Source: Pegea sp. RAD2-039 (lineage: Eukaryota > Chordata > Thaliacea > Salpida > Salpidae). Taken from it: DNA of 64,000 bases. Under the pieces are notes generated by a model. The model did not search any database. It was not told where the DNA came from and worked only from the letters and a program-made list of their open reading frames with translations. The stretch is taken from the NCBI GenBank assembly GCA_034620365.1, contig JAQGEQ010000071.1, positions 3,596,001 through 3,660,000 on the forward strand, given 5' to 3'. This document shows, piece by piece, positions 9,503-21,623 of this stretch (its first letter is position 1; every line of letters begins with the position of its first letter). A program made the position numbers and the translations under genes.

Positions 9503-12500
9503 TATAAATTATAAAATTGATTTTCAATTATTGAATGAACCTTGAATAATTGGTTTTATACATTACTCTTTTTAGGCTTGATAATTATGTTTAAAATATA
9601 CACAAAAGCTCATTCTTAGCTTCAGATCAATAATACTTGAAGAAAGTATTTCATAAAATAATAAAAAACAAAAAATATGTTACAAATTTCATCAATTTTA
9701 ATAATTAGTAAGAAAATTATATTCATTTTTATCTATGTAACTCTTGTACATTAATTATAAAAAAAAGATTTTAATAGTTAAATTAAATCATTATTTTCAA
9801 AATTATCTATAGTTATTTATAGGTTATAAATACAATGTAATTAAATATATCAATAAAAAAAGTTTTATTTCTAGATTTAATACAAAAAAAAACCTAGGTA
9901 AATAATTTTGAGTGAAAACTTTATTAATTGGTAAAAAATAGTGAAAATTAAAGTTATATAATATTTAAAGTAAATCAAATGCTCACATTTATAAATTATA
10001 TTAAGTTTAAACAAATTTAACTTTGAACTCGTTTGAACTACCAATTGTTAATTTTAACTTTTTAATTCTTATAAAAATTTCTAAATAAAACCGGGAAAAG
10101 AAAATACCCGAAATTTATTATCATAAAAATAACATTATTATTTTTAATAATTAATGATTTTGAATTTATAGACAAATTGGTGGTTTTAAAAATATTATTG
10201 TTTTTTCTAAAAGTTATTTTAGATTAATAAACAGATGTCTACCGTTAAAGACATTTATTGATATTAAGAGCAATAAATTAAATAAATGTAAGAAGAAAAT
10301 AATTTACAACTTCGATTCAGTAAGTGATTGTAGTTTTAGTTTATTTTTTTTGTTAAAAAACAAAAATCATGTAAGTTAAACTATTCAAATACTTCAAAAA
10401 TAATTCTTTCTGTAGTTCTATATTAAATATTAATGAATATTAAAAGTCTGTTGAGTTATGGAATATTTTGATAAACGAAAATTTGGCTTAATTTTTTGTG
10501 ATCAAAGGTTGAACTTAAATATCTCTTGATAATTAAGTTAATCTATTTCAGGGTAATATTAACTTGATAGTAGAAATAGTGATTAGGTTTAGTCTATTTT
10601 AAACACTTTAATCTAATTACCAAACCTTATTAAGCTAACTACTAATGAACATCTTAAAGTTTGTGTGATAGTTTTATTTTTAGATTGATTTTAAATAAAA
10701 TTAATAAAATCGATCTCTTATTAAAATGGAATTCTTATAAGTTATTAATCTGAATGACTCATTACAACTATAATTTTTGATAAATGACTAGAAATATGAC
10801 CGAAAATATATTCGTTTAACAATAAAACGAAATAATTTACTTACGACTTTTTAAATGAATAGTTAAAAATTAAGTTGCTGCAAAACATAAACAAAAAATA
10901 TTCGTCAGAGGTAATTCAATTTGCTTACTACAAAGATACCGTATGAATTATTTATAGCCTTTGTTTCTATGCACAGTAGTCTTATTTGATAAAAATAATA
11001 TTATTTAGAAACATGAAGCTAAGTGATACTAATATTTCCATTAGTACTTGTCATTCTGCTTAATTTTGTTTGAAAACGAAGAAAAGGTTGTTAGACATAA
11101 TTTCATTTAAAAAACATTTGAGAAATATAAAAATTAAAAGAATAAATAGAACATAAACGATTTTTCATATTAAATTGCTTTTGAGTATACCACAATACCC
11201 AAATGTTAATTTTAAAAGCATACAAATATTACTAATGTCGTTAATTCTACTTATTTTTTACAAGATAGTATTCAATCATCATAAAAGCATCTTGAAAACG
11301 TTGTCAAAAAGGCTATAAAATTAAAAAGTGAGATAACTAAAAAAAATATTGAACTATCTTGTAGAACTATTTTGTAAATTTGAAGCAAGCCTGATAAAAT
11401 ATGTATTATGTGTAGGATTTTGATAATATGTAGTTTAGTAAAGTTTAAGAAAGTATAAGTTTTAGAAACTTTTTTAAATACATCAATATTTTTCCAGTAT
11501 GTTCATCAAAGTTAAACCGATTTTCTAAAGTCGAAAGATATGGTTAAGACAAAAATTTATGTACAAAGTTTTTTGATAAATTTCTTAGAAGCAAGTTGTA
11601 TAATATGCTGTTTTTCGGATATATAAAAGTATATGTTTTAAAAGTAAATTTTGTAAATTACAAAAAAGCTTGGAGAATACGATCGAAAAAAGTTAAAAGT
11701 TCTAATAAAGTCATGTTTTATGTAGGAAATTTTAAAAATATAATAACAATTTTATAACTTGCTAAATAATGCTGAATTTATTCAATTTTTGAATATATTT
11801 TTTCATTTTACGTAAAAATTAAAAGATTAAAAAATAAATTTGGAAACTCAAAACAAATTTTCTTTGGCGGCCTTCTTTTGTATAATCCACTAACAATAGT
11901 AAACATTTAGCGACCGACCGCGTGTCTGGTGAGAGTTCCAGCTACTTGAGGTAATTTCAAATTTCACATTTTCTACTTTTTTTTCAGCGTGTAGCAACAA
12001 TTCTACTTTAAGGTAATTCAATTTTTAGTTTTTATTAGATATTAAAATTAATTCTTTCTTATGTGAGTTTCAGGTTTAAATAGATTCAAAAACATTTTTT
12101 TTGCTAAAACGTTTTACTATAATTTTTTTTATAGCTTATTTTTTTAAGTGAAGCTGTTAAAAAATGTTTAAAAAGCTTAAAAGATAAATATGAAGTAATT
12201 GGTATTTCAAATTCTAATCTCAAATAAATATCAACAGCTTTGTAGGTTATTATTTAAAAGTGTACTTGAGTAAATTGATTAAGTTGCTTTGAGTACTTTA
12301 CCTTGTAGCTAAACCAACTCTTTTATTTATAAACAAAAATATTTACTTTTATTTATCCTAAGTAATAATAAGACATTTTTTTTAAAGAAATGTATTATTT
12401 TTATTTACTTTCTAGATTACTTCTTGATTTAGAATAGTTTTGTTGGTTTATTTTGAATCTTAAAATTGTAACTTTAATGATTTAATTGAATAGATTAGTT

Positions 12501-13048
12501 AAAGGAAAGGATAATTGAACTTGGAATATTCTATTTGAAGGTTTAAAAACACCCAATAATAGCAGTATAATTTTGCTGGTCATAATTTCTTATTTGGTCT
12601 TTAAGATTAAAGAAAAATGATTATCTCAAAAAAGAACAGTTTGTTATAAATATTTTTCAAATAACGTTAATATCGATTATTGATTTGTAACTTGATGTTT
12701 ATCTTAATTTTTTTTCTCTGGTACAAACTTGATGAAAAATACTTCTGACTTTTATTCATTATTCTTTAAATTCAATTTATTTGTGTCAATTTATAACCTC
12801 AAAGTTGTTTTTTTCAAACTATCTAATTATTGAAATGTTATTTATAGGTATTAAAGAGAAAATTAAGCAATTATAAATTCATTTTTAATCATGTGCTTTA
12901 AAAATATTCAAGTTTAGTGGATTAGCTTGAAAGGTTAATATAAATAGCTTGAAAGCTTTTTTACATTATCTTGATTAGAATTTACTTTTATAGATTGCTA
13001 AGTAGGTGGGTATAAGTTTTTTTGCTAGCTTGAAACAACTGTTGAAAA
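9503..13048. other. AT-rich gene-poor stretch upstream of adenylate cyclase
   Basis: No open reading frame with recognisable protein similarity and almost no TGACGTCA motifs. The polymerase eta promoter should lie near 9503-9700. The only locally GC-richer patch is near 11870-12012 and may hold leader exons (separate entry). Confidence 0.55.
11870..12012 (+). other. Possible non-coding leader exons of the adenylate cyclase gene
   Basis: A GC-richer patch in an AT-rich desert. The stretch starting tggcggccttcttttgtata runs to ctacttgag and is followed by a donor-like gtaatttc. A 25-nt segment (11988-12012) is then bounded by the acceptor tttttttcag and the donor gtaattc. The pattern resembles short 5'-UTR exons, and the next plus-strand coding exon begins at 13049. 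This is inference from splice-like signals only. Confidence 0.3.
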
Positions 13049-16000
13049 ATGTCTCGAATAACTACAAGATTTTGTGCTAAAACTGCATCTTGTAATCTTC
13101 AAATACAATCTCCAAATACTTCATCATCTGATAGTAAGCAAGTTTTCAAGATTATTGATTGATTAAAAAGATTTTTATTAGCTTGACAATTTTTCTATTT
13201 CTAGCAAATGTTTATTTAAATCGTGATCGTATCAAAAATAGATGGTGGAATCCCAAAATGACATCAACAGTCTTACAAAATCGTTTCAATGATTTTTATG
13301 TCTTATTGATGAAGTTAGTTGAAGCAAAAATGCTATTTTAGTAAAATATTCAGCTATTAAAAGATGTTTTCACTCTAATGTTTTTTTACAGAAATTTTGA
13401 AGATGATTTGTTTTTTATTGGGATTTCAGTTTATGCTATTTGGGCAATCTATTTTATTTCAATTTCACAACAAATAAATGATTTCAAGAGTTGGCTACCA
13501 TATGCTTTATGGAGTTTAATGCTTGTGTTCGTTTTTGCCGTCATATATTTTATTAAAAGGTTTCTATGACTTCTATAAAATTAATCATTTATTACTTTCA
13601 TAAATCATTCCGTTCACCAATTGTCTAAAATAAATTATCTTTTAATCAAACCTTTTCCATACTTTTAATGTTTACTTAAAGTATTTGTTTGACTTCATTA
13701 ATAAATCTTATTTGTAGAAAATGGTCAAAAAGAAGAACAGTTCATTGGATTGTGACATGGACTTTTGTTACTTCTTACTTACTAACAGCTTTTATATCTG
13801 TATCTTTAGTAGATTCCACACTAACCACCACTGGCTCATTTGTATTTCTATCTCAACTTATTTTGCTTATTTATTTGCTTGTATCTTACAAACCATTATT
13901 TTCACTGATTTTTGGATCTTTCTTATCTATTATTTATGAGGTAAATTCAAATGAAACTTTAAAAGCTTTTTGCTTCATCAATTTTTCTCTTTTTTTTTTT
14001 GCAGATTCTTTTTCACACATTTCATACAAATTTCTCACCTACAACAACACAAGTTATTTATCGAATTTTATTCCATGTAATTGTCCATATCATTGGAATA
14101 AGTTTGATGCTTCGAATAAGCAGCTTAAATTATTCAATATTTTGGGAGGTTACTGATTTTCAATTGCATTAGGTTTTTTAAAACTACTTTATCTTAAACT
14201 TTTAACTTCCTTCCTTTTCTTACTTAATCTGTTTTCAACTTATTTTAGTTTATAAGAGAAAAGGAACGTCATGTTTGTTCCTATTTGAACCTTTAACAAA
14301 CTGAGTCTTCCTGAAAACATCAGAAAGTCTTGTGTTCAGTTCCTCGTGTGGCAGTGCTACGAAGAATTTCAAAAATTTCAACCAAAAACTTCTGTCGTAA
14401 AACCTTAATTGAAATGTTTAAGCTAGTAATAGAAATTTTAGTTTGAAACTAAACACAATCCAATTTAACAAAAGACCATTTTAATCAGCTTAAAACTTTC
14501 TGATACTAAACTTTTTTTTCAAATAAAATATGTTTGCTTTCACCGATTGAAATCAATGACAAACACCAACAAGAAAAAAGACCATTTTCGTATCACTTTT
14601 ATTGATTTTCACATAATATTATCTGTCTTTGTATCATTACCACCAAATTCAATTGTTTTCAAGTAAATATTTAACAAATTTCATTTTTTAAAACTCTTTA
14701 AGTAAATTTTTGGTTTTCTTCAGTTGAAATTTCTAAAACCCTTCTGACTTTCATTAAAAGCCGACGTCACAAAATCAAATTACTTTTTCTAAGTGAATTA
14801 GATGTAACCGGCAGAAAAACTCACTCTATCATCTTCTACTCAGATATGTCATGTGATACAAACGTCAGAGGCGAGAGAACGCGAGATATCGTTTAAAGAT
14901 TTGATGATTAAATCAGTGATGCCTCTATCAATTGCTGATGAGATATTTAATTGTGATAAAAACACTCCAGTAGCGAATGCCTTTAACACTGGTGAAGAAG
15001 TGAACAGATTATTTCGAGATTTCATCATGCAAAAGTGAGTTGATAACAAACTTTCTCATCTCAGATATCATCTTACTTATCTCATCTAATCTTCAAATAA
15101 ACTCTCCTAAAATATCCTCTCAGTAGATAAGAGTTTCTCACCATCTTTTTTAATCTAATTTTTTTCCCACCAAAAAAACTTGATTTGAAATTCGAATTTT
15201 TTCATTTTGATTTATTCTAATTTAATTATTAATTATTTCACTTGCTTGCGTCTTACTCATGAAAATCTTTTCAATTCTTTTTTTTACTTTTTATTTTCCA
15301 AAATCAAATCGATTTTTCGGTAAATAAATCGCTTGCGAAATACACTTTTGTAACACGTCAATATGTGATGACGTAATCACTTCCATATCGCGCTTTTCAA
15401 TTGTAACTTGAACAAACCAGCTTTGAAATGCAAACTTTGTTTTATTCAGAATGGACCAGGTCTCTATTTTATACGCTGATATTGTTGGGTTTACACAAAT
15501 GAGTGCAAACAAGACTGCAGCTGAGTTAGTTGGTTTATTAAATGACCTTTTTGGACGATTTGATCATTTGTGTGAAGTCACTGGTTGCGAGAAGATATCG
15601 ACGCTTGGTAACTGATGTCAATTGCTGTTTGAATAATCGTCGATAATCTATTTAATCGATTTGTGTAATAACTACTTGATGATGATGTTGTTGTTGTTGT
15701 TTTAGGTGATTGTTATTACTGTGTTGCTGGTTGCCCACAACCAAGACCAGATCACGCCATTTGTTGTGTGGAAATGGGTTTAGGTTAATTAATTGATTTT
15801 TTTTCCAGCTTTTTTACTCACATGTTTCGATCTTTCCAAACTTTTTCTTCTATTCGCTTCTTTTTTTATCATTTTAAATTAAAGAATAGACAGTTAAATG
15901 TACATTAGTAATAAAACCACTTGAAATTAACGATTAACCTCAAAACAAATTAGTTTAAAGTCGATAAAATAAGATTTCAGTTTTAATAAACTCACCAATT

Positions 16001-19000
16001 TTCAAGGTATGATTGACGCTATTAAACAATTTTGTCACCATAACAACATCAACGTCGATATGAGGGTCGGGGTCCACACTGGTCGGGTCATGTGTGGCAT
16101 CATTGGTACTAGGAGATATAAAGTAAGTTGTATAAAAATTTCTTTAAGAAAGTAGAAGATGTAGTTTTCAATCGATAAATGCTCGCTGACTTTTCTTTCC
16201 ATTTCTGTTCTTTTAACAACAAATTCTGCTTTTTATTGAAGACAAAACCGTTGTTGTTGTTACTGATGTTGTTGTTACTATTGTTGTTGTTTTACGTCTT
16301 TTTATCAAATTTACGTTTTAAATTGATGACTAAAAATGAAAAAATGTTGTAGAAATGAGCAACAAAGCAATCAAATTGTTGTTTTTTACCATTAAACCAC
16401 TTTTATTGACAAAAAAGAGCTTTGAAATGAGTGTAATTAGGAACATTTTACTTGAAGGTGTTGTCATATGTGGTTCTGACGCTACTTCCTTTTTCAAATT
16501 GTTTTTTTATTTCTAACTTAATATACTTGAGGCTCTGCTGTCATCTAACGGATGAAATTAAAAAAAACTTTTCTGTTAGTTTGATGTCTTTTCTAATGAT
16601 GTATCACTCGCAAATGGGATGGAACAATATGGACTACCTGGTCGTATTCATATCACTCAATCTACTTTGAACTGTTTACAAAATCAATATGAAGTTGAAG
16701 ATAGCTGCTTAGAAAGCCGTTCAGAGTCTTTTAAAAGTCAGTTTCTCAGCTTTAATATTTAACATCAATAATTAAGAAGCTTCAAATGAATTCCAAACTT
16801 TTAAATAATTGATAAGTTACCAGGTGCAACTCGCCTCGTTGCTATGACAACAAAGCTGGTCGTTTCAATTCATGACCACCAATTTCATATTTAGGTAAAG
16901 CCGGAAAAACGTATTTTATTGTCGCCCGTAAAACTTCCTTATCGCAAAAAGCGTTTCCGATGACGTCACCACCAGATGCTAATGGAAGTTCTGGTCATGT
17001 GACTTGGCAACCAGCAACTGTGAGTTTTTAAAGGTCATCTTGATTGTCATTGTTGTGACGTCATATGCATCCTTTTAAATAATCTTTAAATCTGAGTGAG
17101 ATGATGACGTAGTTGATTGTTAAATTTCTAATATAAAGATGTCGTGACGTCATCGCTTAGAAACGAAACTTCTTTTATAATCAGATTTTTGCAATTTAAA
17201 TCTTATGATAAATTTCTAATTGAATGGTTGCTAGGCTGGTTGTTAAGTGGTTGCTAGGCTGGTTGTTAAGTGGTTGCTAGGCTGGTTGTTAAGTGGTTGC
17301 TAAGCTGCTTTGTTAAGTGGTTGCTAGGCTGGTTGTTAAGTGGTTGCTGACTTGTTAAACTAATAACAGGAAAATAAGGAATTGGAAAGTCTACTTCGGT
17401 CAGGTGATCAGGTAAATCAAATTTTACATTTTTCATCTTTAATCTAACTCCAATCACTGTTCGAACACCTTGTGACGTCATAACAACGCGTGTGTGTTAA
17501 GCATGACGTCATGTGCTTGCTTTAATGTTGCATGTCGTCATCAGCACGTTGCTAAGCAACTTATCAGTAGAAATTTTGTTTTCAGCAATTAGATAAAGAA
17601 GTGAAAAATGAAGCAAGTAAACCAAAACAGGTGACTTAAATCGCGCGTCCATGACGTCATAATTGATTTGTGAAATTTAGGACCAGTTAATGGAGTATTT
17701 TGGACAATTTGAAAGCCCAATGACTCAAAGTGGTCAGCAAATAAAAGCACAAGATGACCAGGAAGAAAAATTATTTAGAAGTTTCGTTGGAAACCCGTAA
17801 GTTGGCGGTCAGTGGTTAAAACTCCGATGACGTCATCATCGCTTCTTGCAGACTTTTCCAACAATCATTTGAAAGTTCTAAAATTGATCATCTAAGGATG
17901 AAGTTTAATGATGAAGATCTTGAAAAACAATTTCAAGCTCAAAATAACGTCATCAGTGATGACGTCACTGATTTTGTTCGAATTAATCGGTTTCATCAAG
18001 TTCAGGTAATTTACATATTTGAAGTTGTGAGTTAGTTGATGACGTCATCATTTTATAGGATGTAGTGACGTCATTGGTGGTAAATATTCTCCTTTTTATC
18101 GCATCTCTTTTGAGTTTACAAAATGAAGAAAACGACAAAAATGATTGGATAGCTGCCTTCCTAATTTGCATAATCTTCTTGGTTGGTTCTTCGTGATCTT
18201 CTTCACTTCCTGATCTTTAACAGTTTCTGATCTTCATCACTTCCTGATCTTCATCACTTCCTGATCTTCTTTACTCCTTGATCTTCATCACTTCCTGATC
18301 CTCATCACTTCCTGTTCCTCATCACTTCTTCATCTTCTTCACTTCCTGATCCTCATCACTTCCTGTTCCTCATCACTTCCTGATCTTCTTCACTTCCTGA
18401 TCCTGATCCTCATCATTTTTCAGATCCTTTCCACGGCGATCTTTCTTTTTCTTTACTGTTTCAAAAATCCTCCAAAAATTCTTCTCAATATTTGGAACCC
18501 AATTATCAGGTAAAGTCCACAAAAGTGCCCCACATTGACTCACAACACCCCGATCTCCTCAGATGTATGATCACTGCCTTTTTCTTCATCTCACCTCTCA
18601 TCCACGTCATCACTTACGTCATCATGACAACAACAGCACCTCTTTGTTCCAACTACGTCACCATCTTAATCTTAATCCTACTTTCTTCTCTCATCTTCAC
18701 ATCTTTCAACTTCTGGATCAGGTCAGTAACTACTTCATGTGCTGATGACGTCATCAACGCGATGTGTAGGGTGGTAATCGAAGTGGTGGTGATGGCGGTT
18801 GGTTTACTGATCGCGTATTTGTATCGACCAAATTCTTTCTGCTCAGCGGCTTCCAGCGGAGCTTTTGAGTTAATTATCAGTATGATGATGACGTCACTGT
18901 TCGTTGTCGCCATTTCACGCCGCTTAGCTGTAAGTGATCGTAGCGATTATGACGTCATCAGTAGCAGTCGTGTTTTAGTTGAAAGAGTTGTTGTGGTTCT

Positions 19001-20519
19001 GGAACGCGGAATCAGCCGAGCGGAACGAAGTAAATATGAAGACAGAGAAGCGTCGTGTCGAAGCCTTGCTCGAAAATTTCATCCCGCCTCATGTTAGAGA
19101 TCATATGAAGGTGATGACGTCATCGTTACTTTATTTTAAATCTTGCGCTTGATGGTTCCGATTGTGTCTGTTTCTATCATCGAAATGAAATTGTGAATTT
19201 TTCTGACTCAGCTTTTTATGATGATTCTAAAAACAATCACCAATAAATCCACCAAATATTTATAAAAACAAATTAAGTAAGAAAGTTACAAAATATAAAA
19301 GTGCCACAAAATATAAAAGTGCCACAAATTAAAAACTTTTAACAAATCGAACGGTATATATATGATGTAATTTTTAAAGTTACACAAAATAGGAACAGAA
19401 TCTGCTGTTGTCACGTGACTAGACTCATTTACATAAACGCTTCTCACGTACAATGACATCATCACTGCCTACGTCAGATGTTTTATTTGTGACAATTTTC
19501 TTTTTAGGATCAAAATGTCTATTCAAAGACACATAAAAATGTCGGAGTTATTTTCGGATCAATAGTTAATTTCAATGAGTTATATGATGAAGATTTCGAA
19601 GGCGGAATAGAATTCATTCGAATCCTTAGTGAACTGATTAGTGAGTTGAAGGAATCTTTGTTGACCTATAGAAACCCCTGATTGCTAGTAATGACCTTAA
19701 GTGACCTTTGAACTGTTTTAAGGTGACGTCGATGATTTGCTTGAACAGAAGAAATTTGAAGACATCGTCAAAATCAAAACAATTGGAACTACGATGATGT
19801 TGGCATCAGGTGCGCTGATGACGTCATCTACTCAGTGACGTCATTATCTTTCATTTCAGGTTTAAATATTTGTGATGAAGTGAACGAAAAGGACACAGGA
19901 CGTAGCCATCTTTGTCAGTTGATGAATTTCTGTGTTGAAATGCAGGTAAGTGAGATGATAGTGATGACGTCATCACCTTTCATACTCTGACGTCATCACC
20001 TTACATACTGTGACGTCATCAACAGAACGCTGTGGACAATTTCAATAAAGATTTGTTGAATTTCCAATTGGTTTTGAGGATTGGGTTTAATCATGGTGAG
20101 GTTACTGCCGGTGTTATTGGAACTACAAAAAGACTTTATGATATTTGGGGTGATACTGTAAATACTGCCAGCAGAATGGACTCCACGGGAGTTCCCGGTC
20201 GTATACAGGTGACGTAATTGGCTACTTATGACGTCATTATCACTTAAATCGTTCTTACAGGTGTCTGAAGAAAGTAAAAAGATTTTGGAAAATGATTATA
20301 ACTTTCAACATATCGGAGAAAAGTTTGTGAAAGGTAAGTGATGACGTCACATGTATGGTGATGACGTCACATGTTTGTTGATGACGTCATATGTTTGTTG
20401 ATGACGTCATGTATTTGATTGCAGGTAAAGGACGAATGGAAACTTATTTATTAGTGAGAGATGATGAAGAAAGTCGAGTTATTATTCCAAACCCTCGTGC
20501 AAATTATGAACCTTTTTAA
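13049..20519 (+). CDS. ADCY9: Transmembrane adenylate cyclase, type 9-like
   Basis: Multi-exon gene for an enzyme making cAMP from ATP at the plasma membrane. After a short N-terminus come RWWNPK and six predicted membrane segments (exons 13205-14330). A linker exon has [14 protein letters not shown], close to the type 9 sequence. Catalytic C1 starts near 15450 with [18 protein letters not shown], then [40 protein letters not shown] and [16 protein letters not shown], retaining both metal-binding Asp residues. A second hydrophobic block (18055-18930) precedes C2 (from 19509): [75 protein letters not shown]. The adenine-site Lys and the Asn/Arg catalytic pair are present. C1b and the C-terminal tail are short compared with the vertebrate enzyme. 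Introns from 16.9 kb on are full of TGACGTCA; earlier ones are not. Confidence 0.94.
17225..17350 (+). repeat. 23-bp tandem repeat in adenylate cyclase intron
   Basis: Five to six copies of a unit close to tggttgctaggctggttg plus ttaag, with one variant copy (aagctgctttgttaag). Confidence 0.9.
18186..18420 (+). repeat. 17-bp minisatellite, copy in adenylate cyclase intron
   Basis: About 13 degenerate copies of ttcctgatcttcatcac fill the intron between the exon ending near 18181 and the exon starting at 18424 (acceptor ttttttcag). The same unit fills an intron of MSL3 at 59250-59669, and reversed copies occur near 40800-40865. Confidence 0.9.
19390..19495 (+). repeat. Dispersed repeat family B, copy 2
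   Basis: Shows gtcacgtgactagactcatt, cttctcacgtacaatgacat and catcactgcctacgtcag, as in the copies at 2225-2325 and 21257-21345. It lies in the intron between the signalling-helix exon ([17 protein letters not shown]) and the first C2 exon. Confidence 0.8.
20336..20405 (+). repeat. Short tandem repeat built on the palindrome
   Basis: Four copies of about 20 bp (gatgacgtcacatgtatggt and variants) in the last intron of the adenylate cyclase gene. Confidence 0.85.
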
Positions 20520-20912
20520 TGACGTCATTATCCTTTTCATGACGTCATTATCCTTTTGATGACGTCATTATCCTTTTGATGACTTCATTCCTCGATTAGG
20601 AAATTCGACGAATGAAAGGAAATTATTTTTTCAGTTTATCAAATATTCTCTACCGTCCGTCCGTTCATTTATTTATTGGTTCGTGACGTCATCATTTACA
20701 ACGTACAGGTACAATGTAAATACAAAGAAGTGACGTCATAACCGACTCCATAAAAATGGGCAATTACACTGATGAGATATTTGCACTGATGACGTCATTA
20801 GTTGTTGTTTTATCGTGACGTCATTCATTCCTGTTTGCTGACGTCATTAATCACGTTTTTTCTTGAATTTTTTAAATCAGATTTTGATTTTTTGTGTTAC
20901 TAATGAAATGTG

Positions 20913-20918
20913 AATAAA
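20913..20918 (+). terminator. AATAAA polyadenylation signal of the adenylate cyclase gene
   Basis: AATAAA in the context gtgaataaaatttt, about 395 nt after the stop codon. It is the first convincing signal on this strand downstream of the gene. Confidence 0.5.
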
Positions 20919-21256
20919 ATTTTTTGTAGAAATCAAAGATTAAAAAGAAAAGATTTATTGTTTCTTTCATCTTTTTAGCTAAAAAAGTCCTTATAGATCA
21001 CAGCTGACTCAAAAAAATAAAACTTTAGGTTGAAGTGATTCAAATTTGGCATTTAATAAAAAATCAATTTTTATCGATTAAACTTTGAAAAGTTAAACAA
21101 AAAGTAATTTATTTTGAATCCTGAGTATTTCATGTTAATGATCTAACCCACAAACAAAAGACTTTCAACAAAGTTACAGGTATATAAAAAATTTAATTAG
21201 TGACTGCATCATTGATTTTAATTGTATTTAGTGGTTGCTACCTCCTACTAAATTAA

Positions 21257-21345
21257 AAACACGAGATCTGCTATAGCCACATGACTATACTTATCTACGT
21301 AAATGCTTCTCGCGTACACTGACATCATCACTGCTTACGTCAGAG
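21257..21345 (+). repeat. Dispersed repeat family B, copy 3
   Basis: Carries cacatgactatacttatcta, cttctcgcgtacactgacat and catcactgcttacgtcag, matching copies 1 and 2 over about 80 bp. Confidence 0.8.
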
Positions 21346-21623
21346 TTTTTATCTTTATGAAGTTTTGTTTGGAACAAATTTGTTGTCTTTAACATCGAAA
21401 TATTTAGTGAAAGAACGCATTGAAAATTAGTATTTTTGTAATTTAAAGTCTTCATAAGCCACCTATCTTCAGTAACATCAATTGCATTCAGTTGTATTTC
21501 AAGTGATTCTAAAATGTTTTTATTACAAATAAAACTGATGAAAATATTGACATTGATATAGTTTTCTTCAATACAAAAATGACGTCATACTCGCATGACG
21601 TCAAGCTCTTACATTACACAATT

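Larger units (their letters stand above)
16961..21610. repeat. Dense cluster of the TGACGTCA palindrome
   Basis: TGACGTCA or the longer TGATGACGTCATCA appears several dozen times here, mostly once to four times per short intron of the adenylate cyclase gene and then in its 3' flank. Some copies lie in exons (for example encoding FPMTSPP). The octamer equals a cAMP response element (CREB/ATF site), but its number and intronic location argue against each copy being a promoter element. Confidence 0.9.
20520..21623. other. Adenylate cyclase 3' flank and intergenic spacer
   Basis: The stop codon is followed at once by four tandem copies of an ~18-bp unit with tgacgtcattatccttt. An AATAAA signal follows at 20913-20918. 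The remainder up to the leiomodin-side gene is non-coding and contains a family B repeat. Confidence 0.65.
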
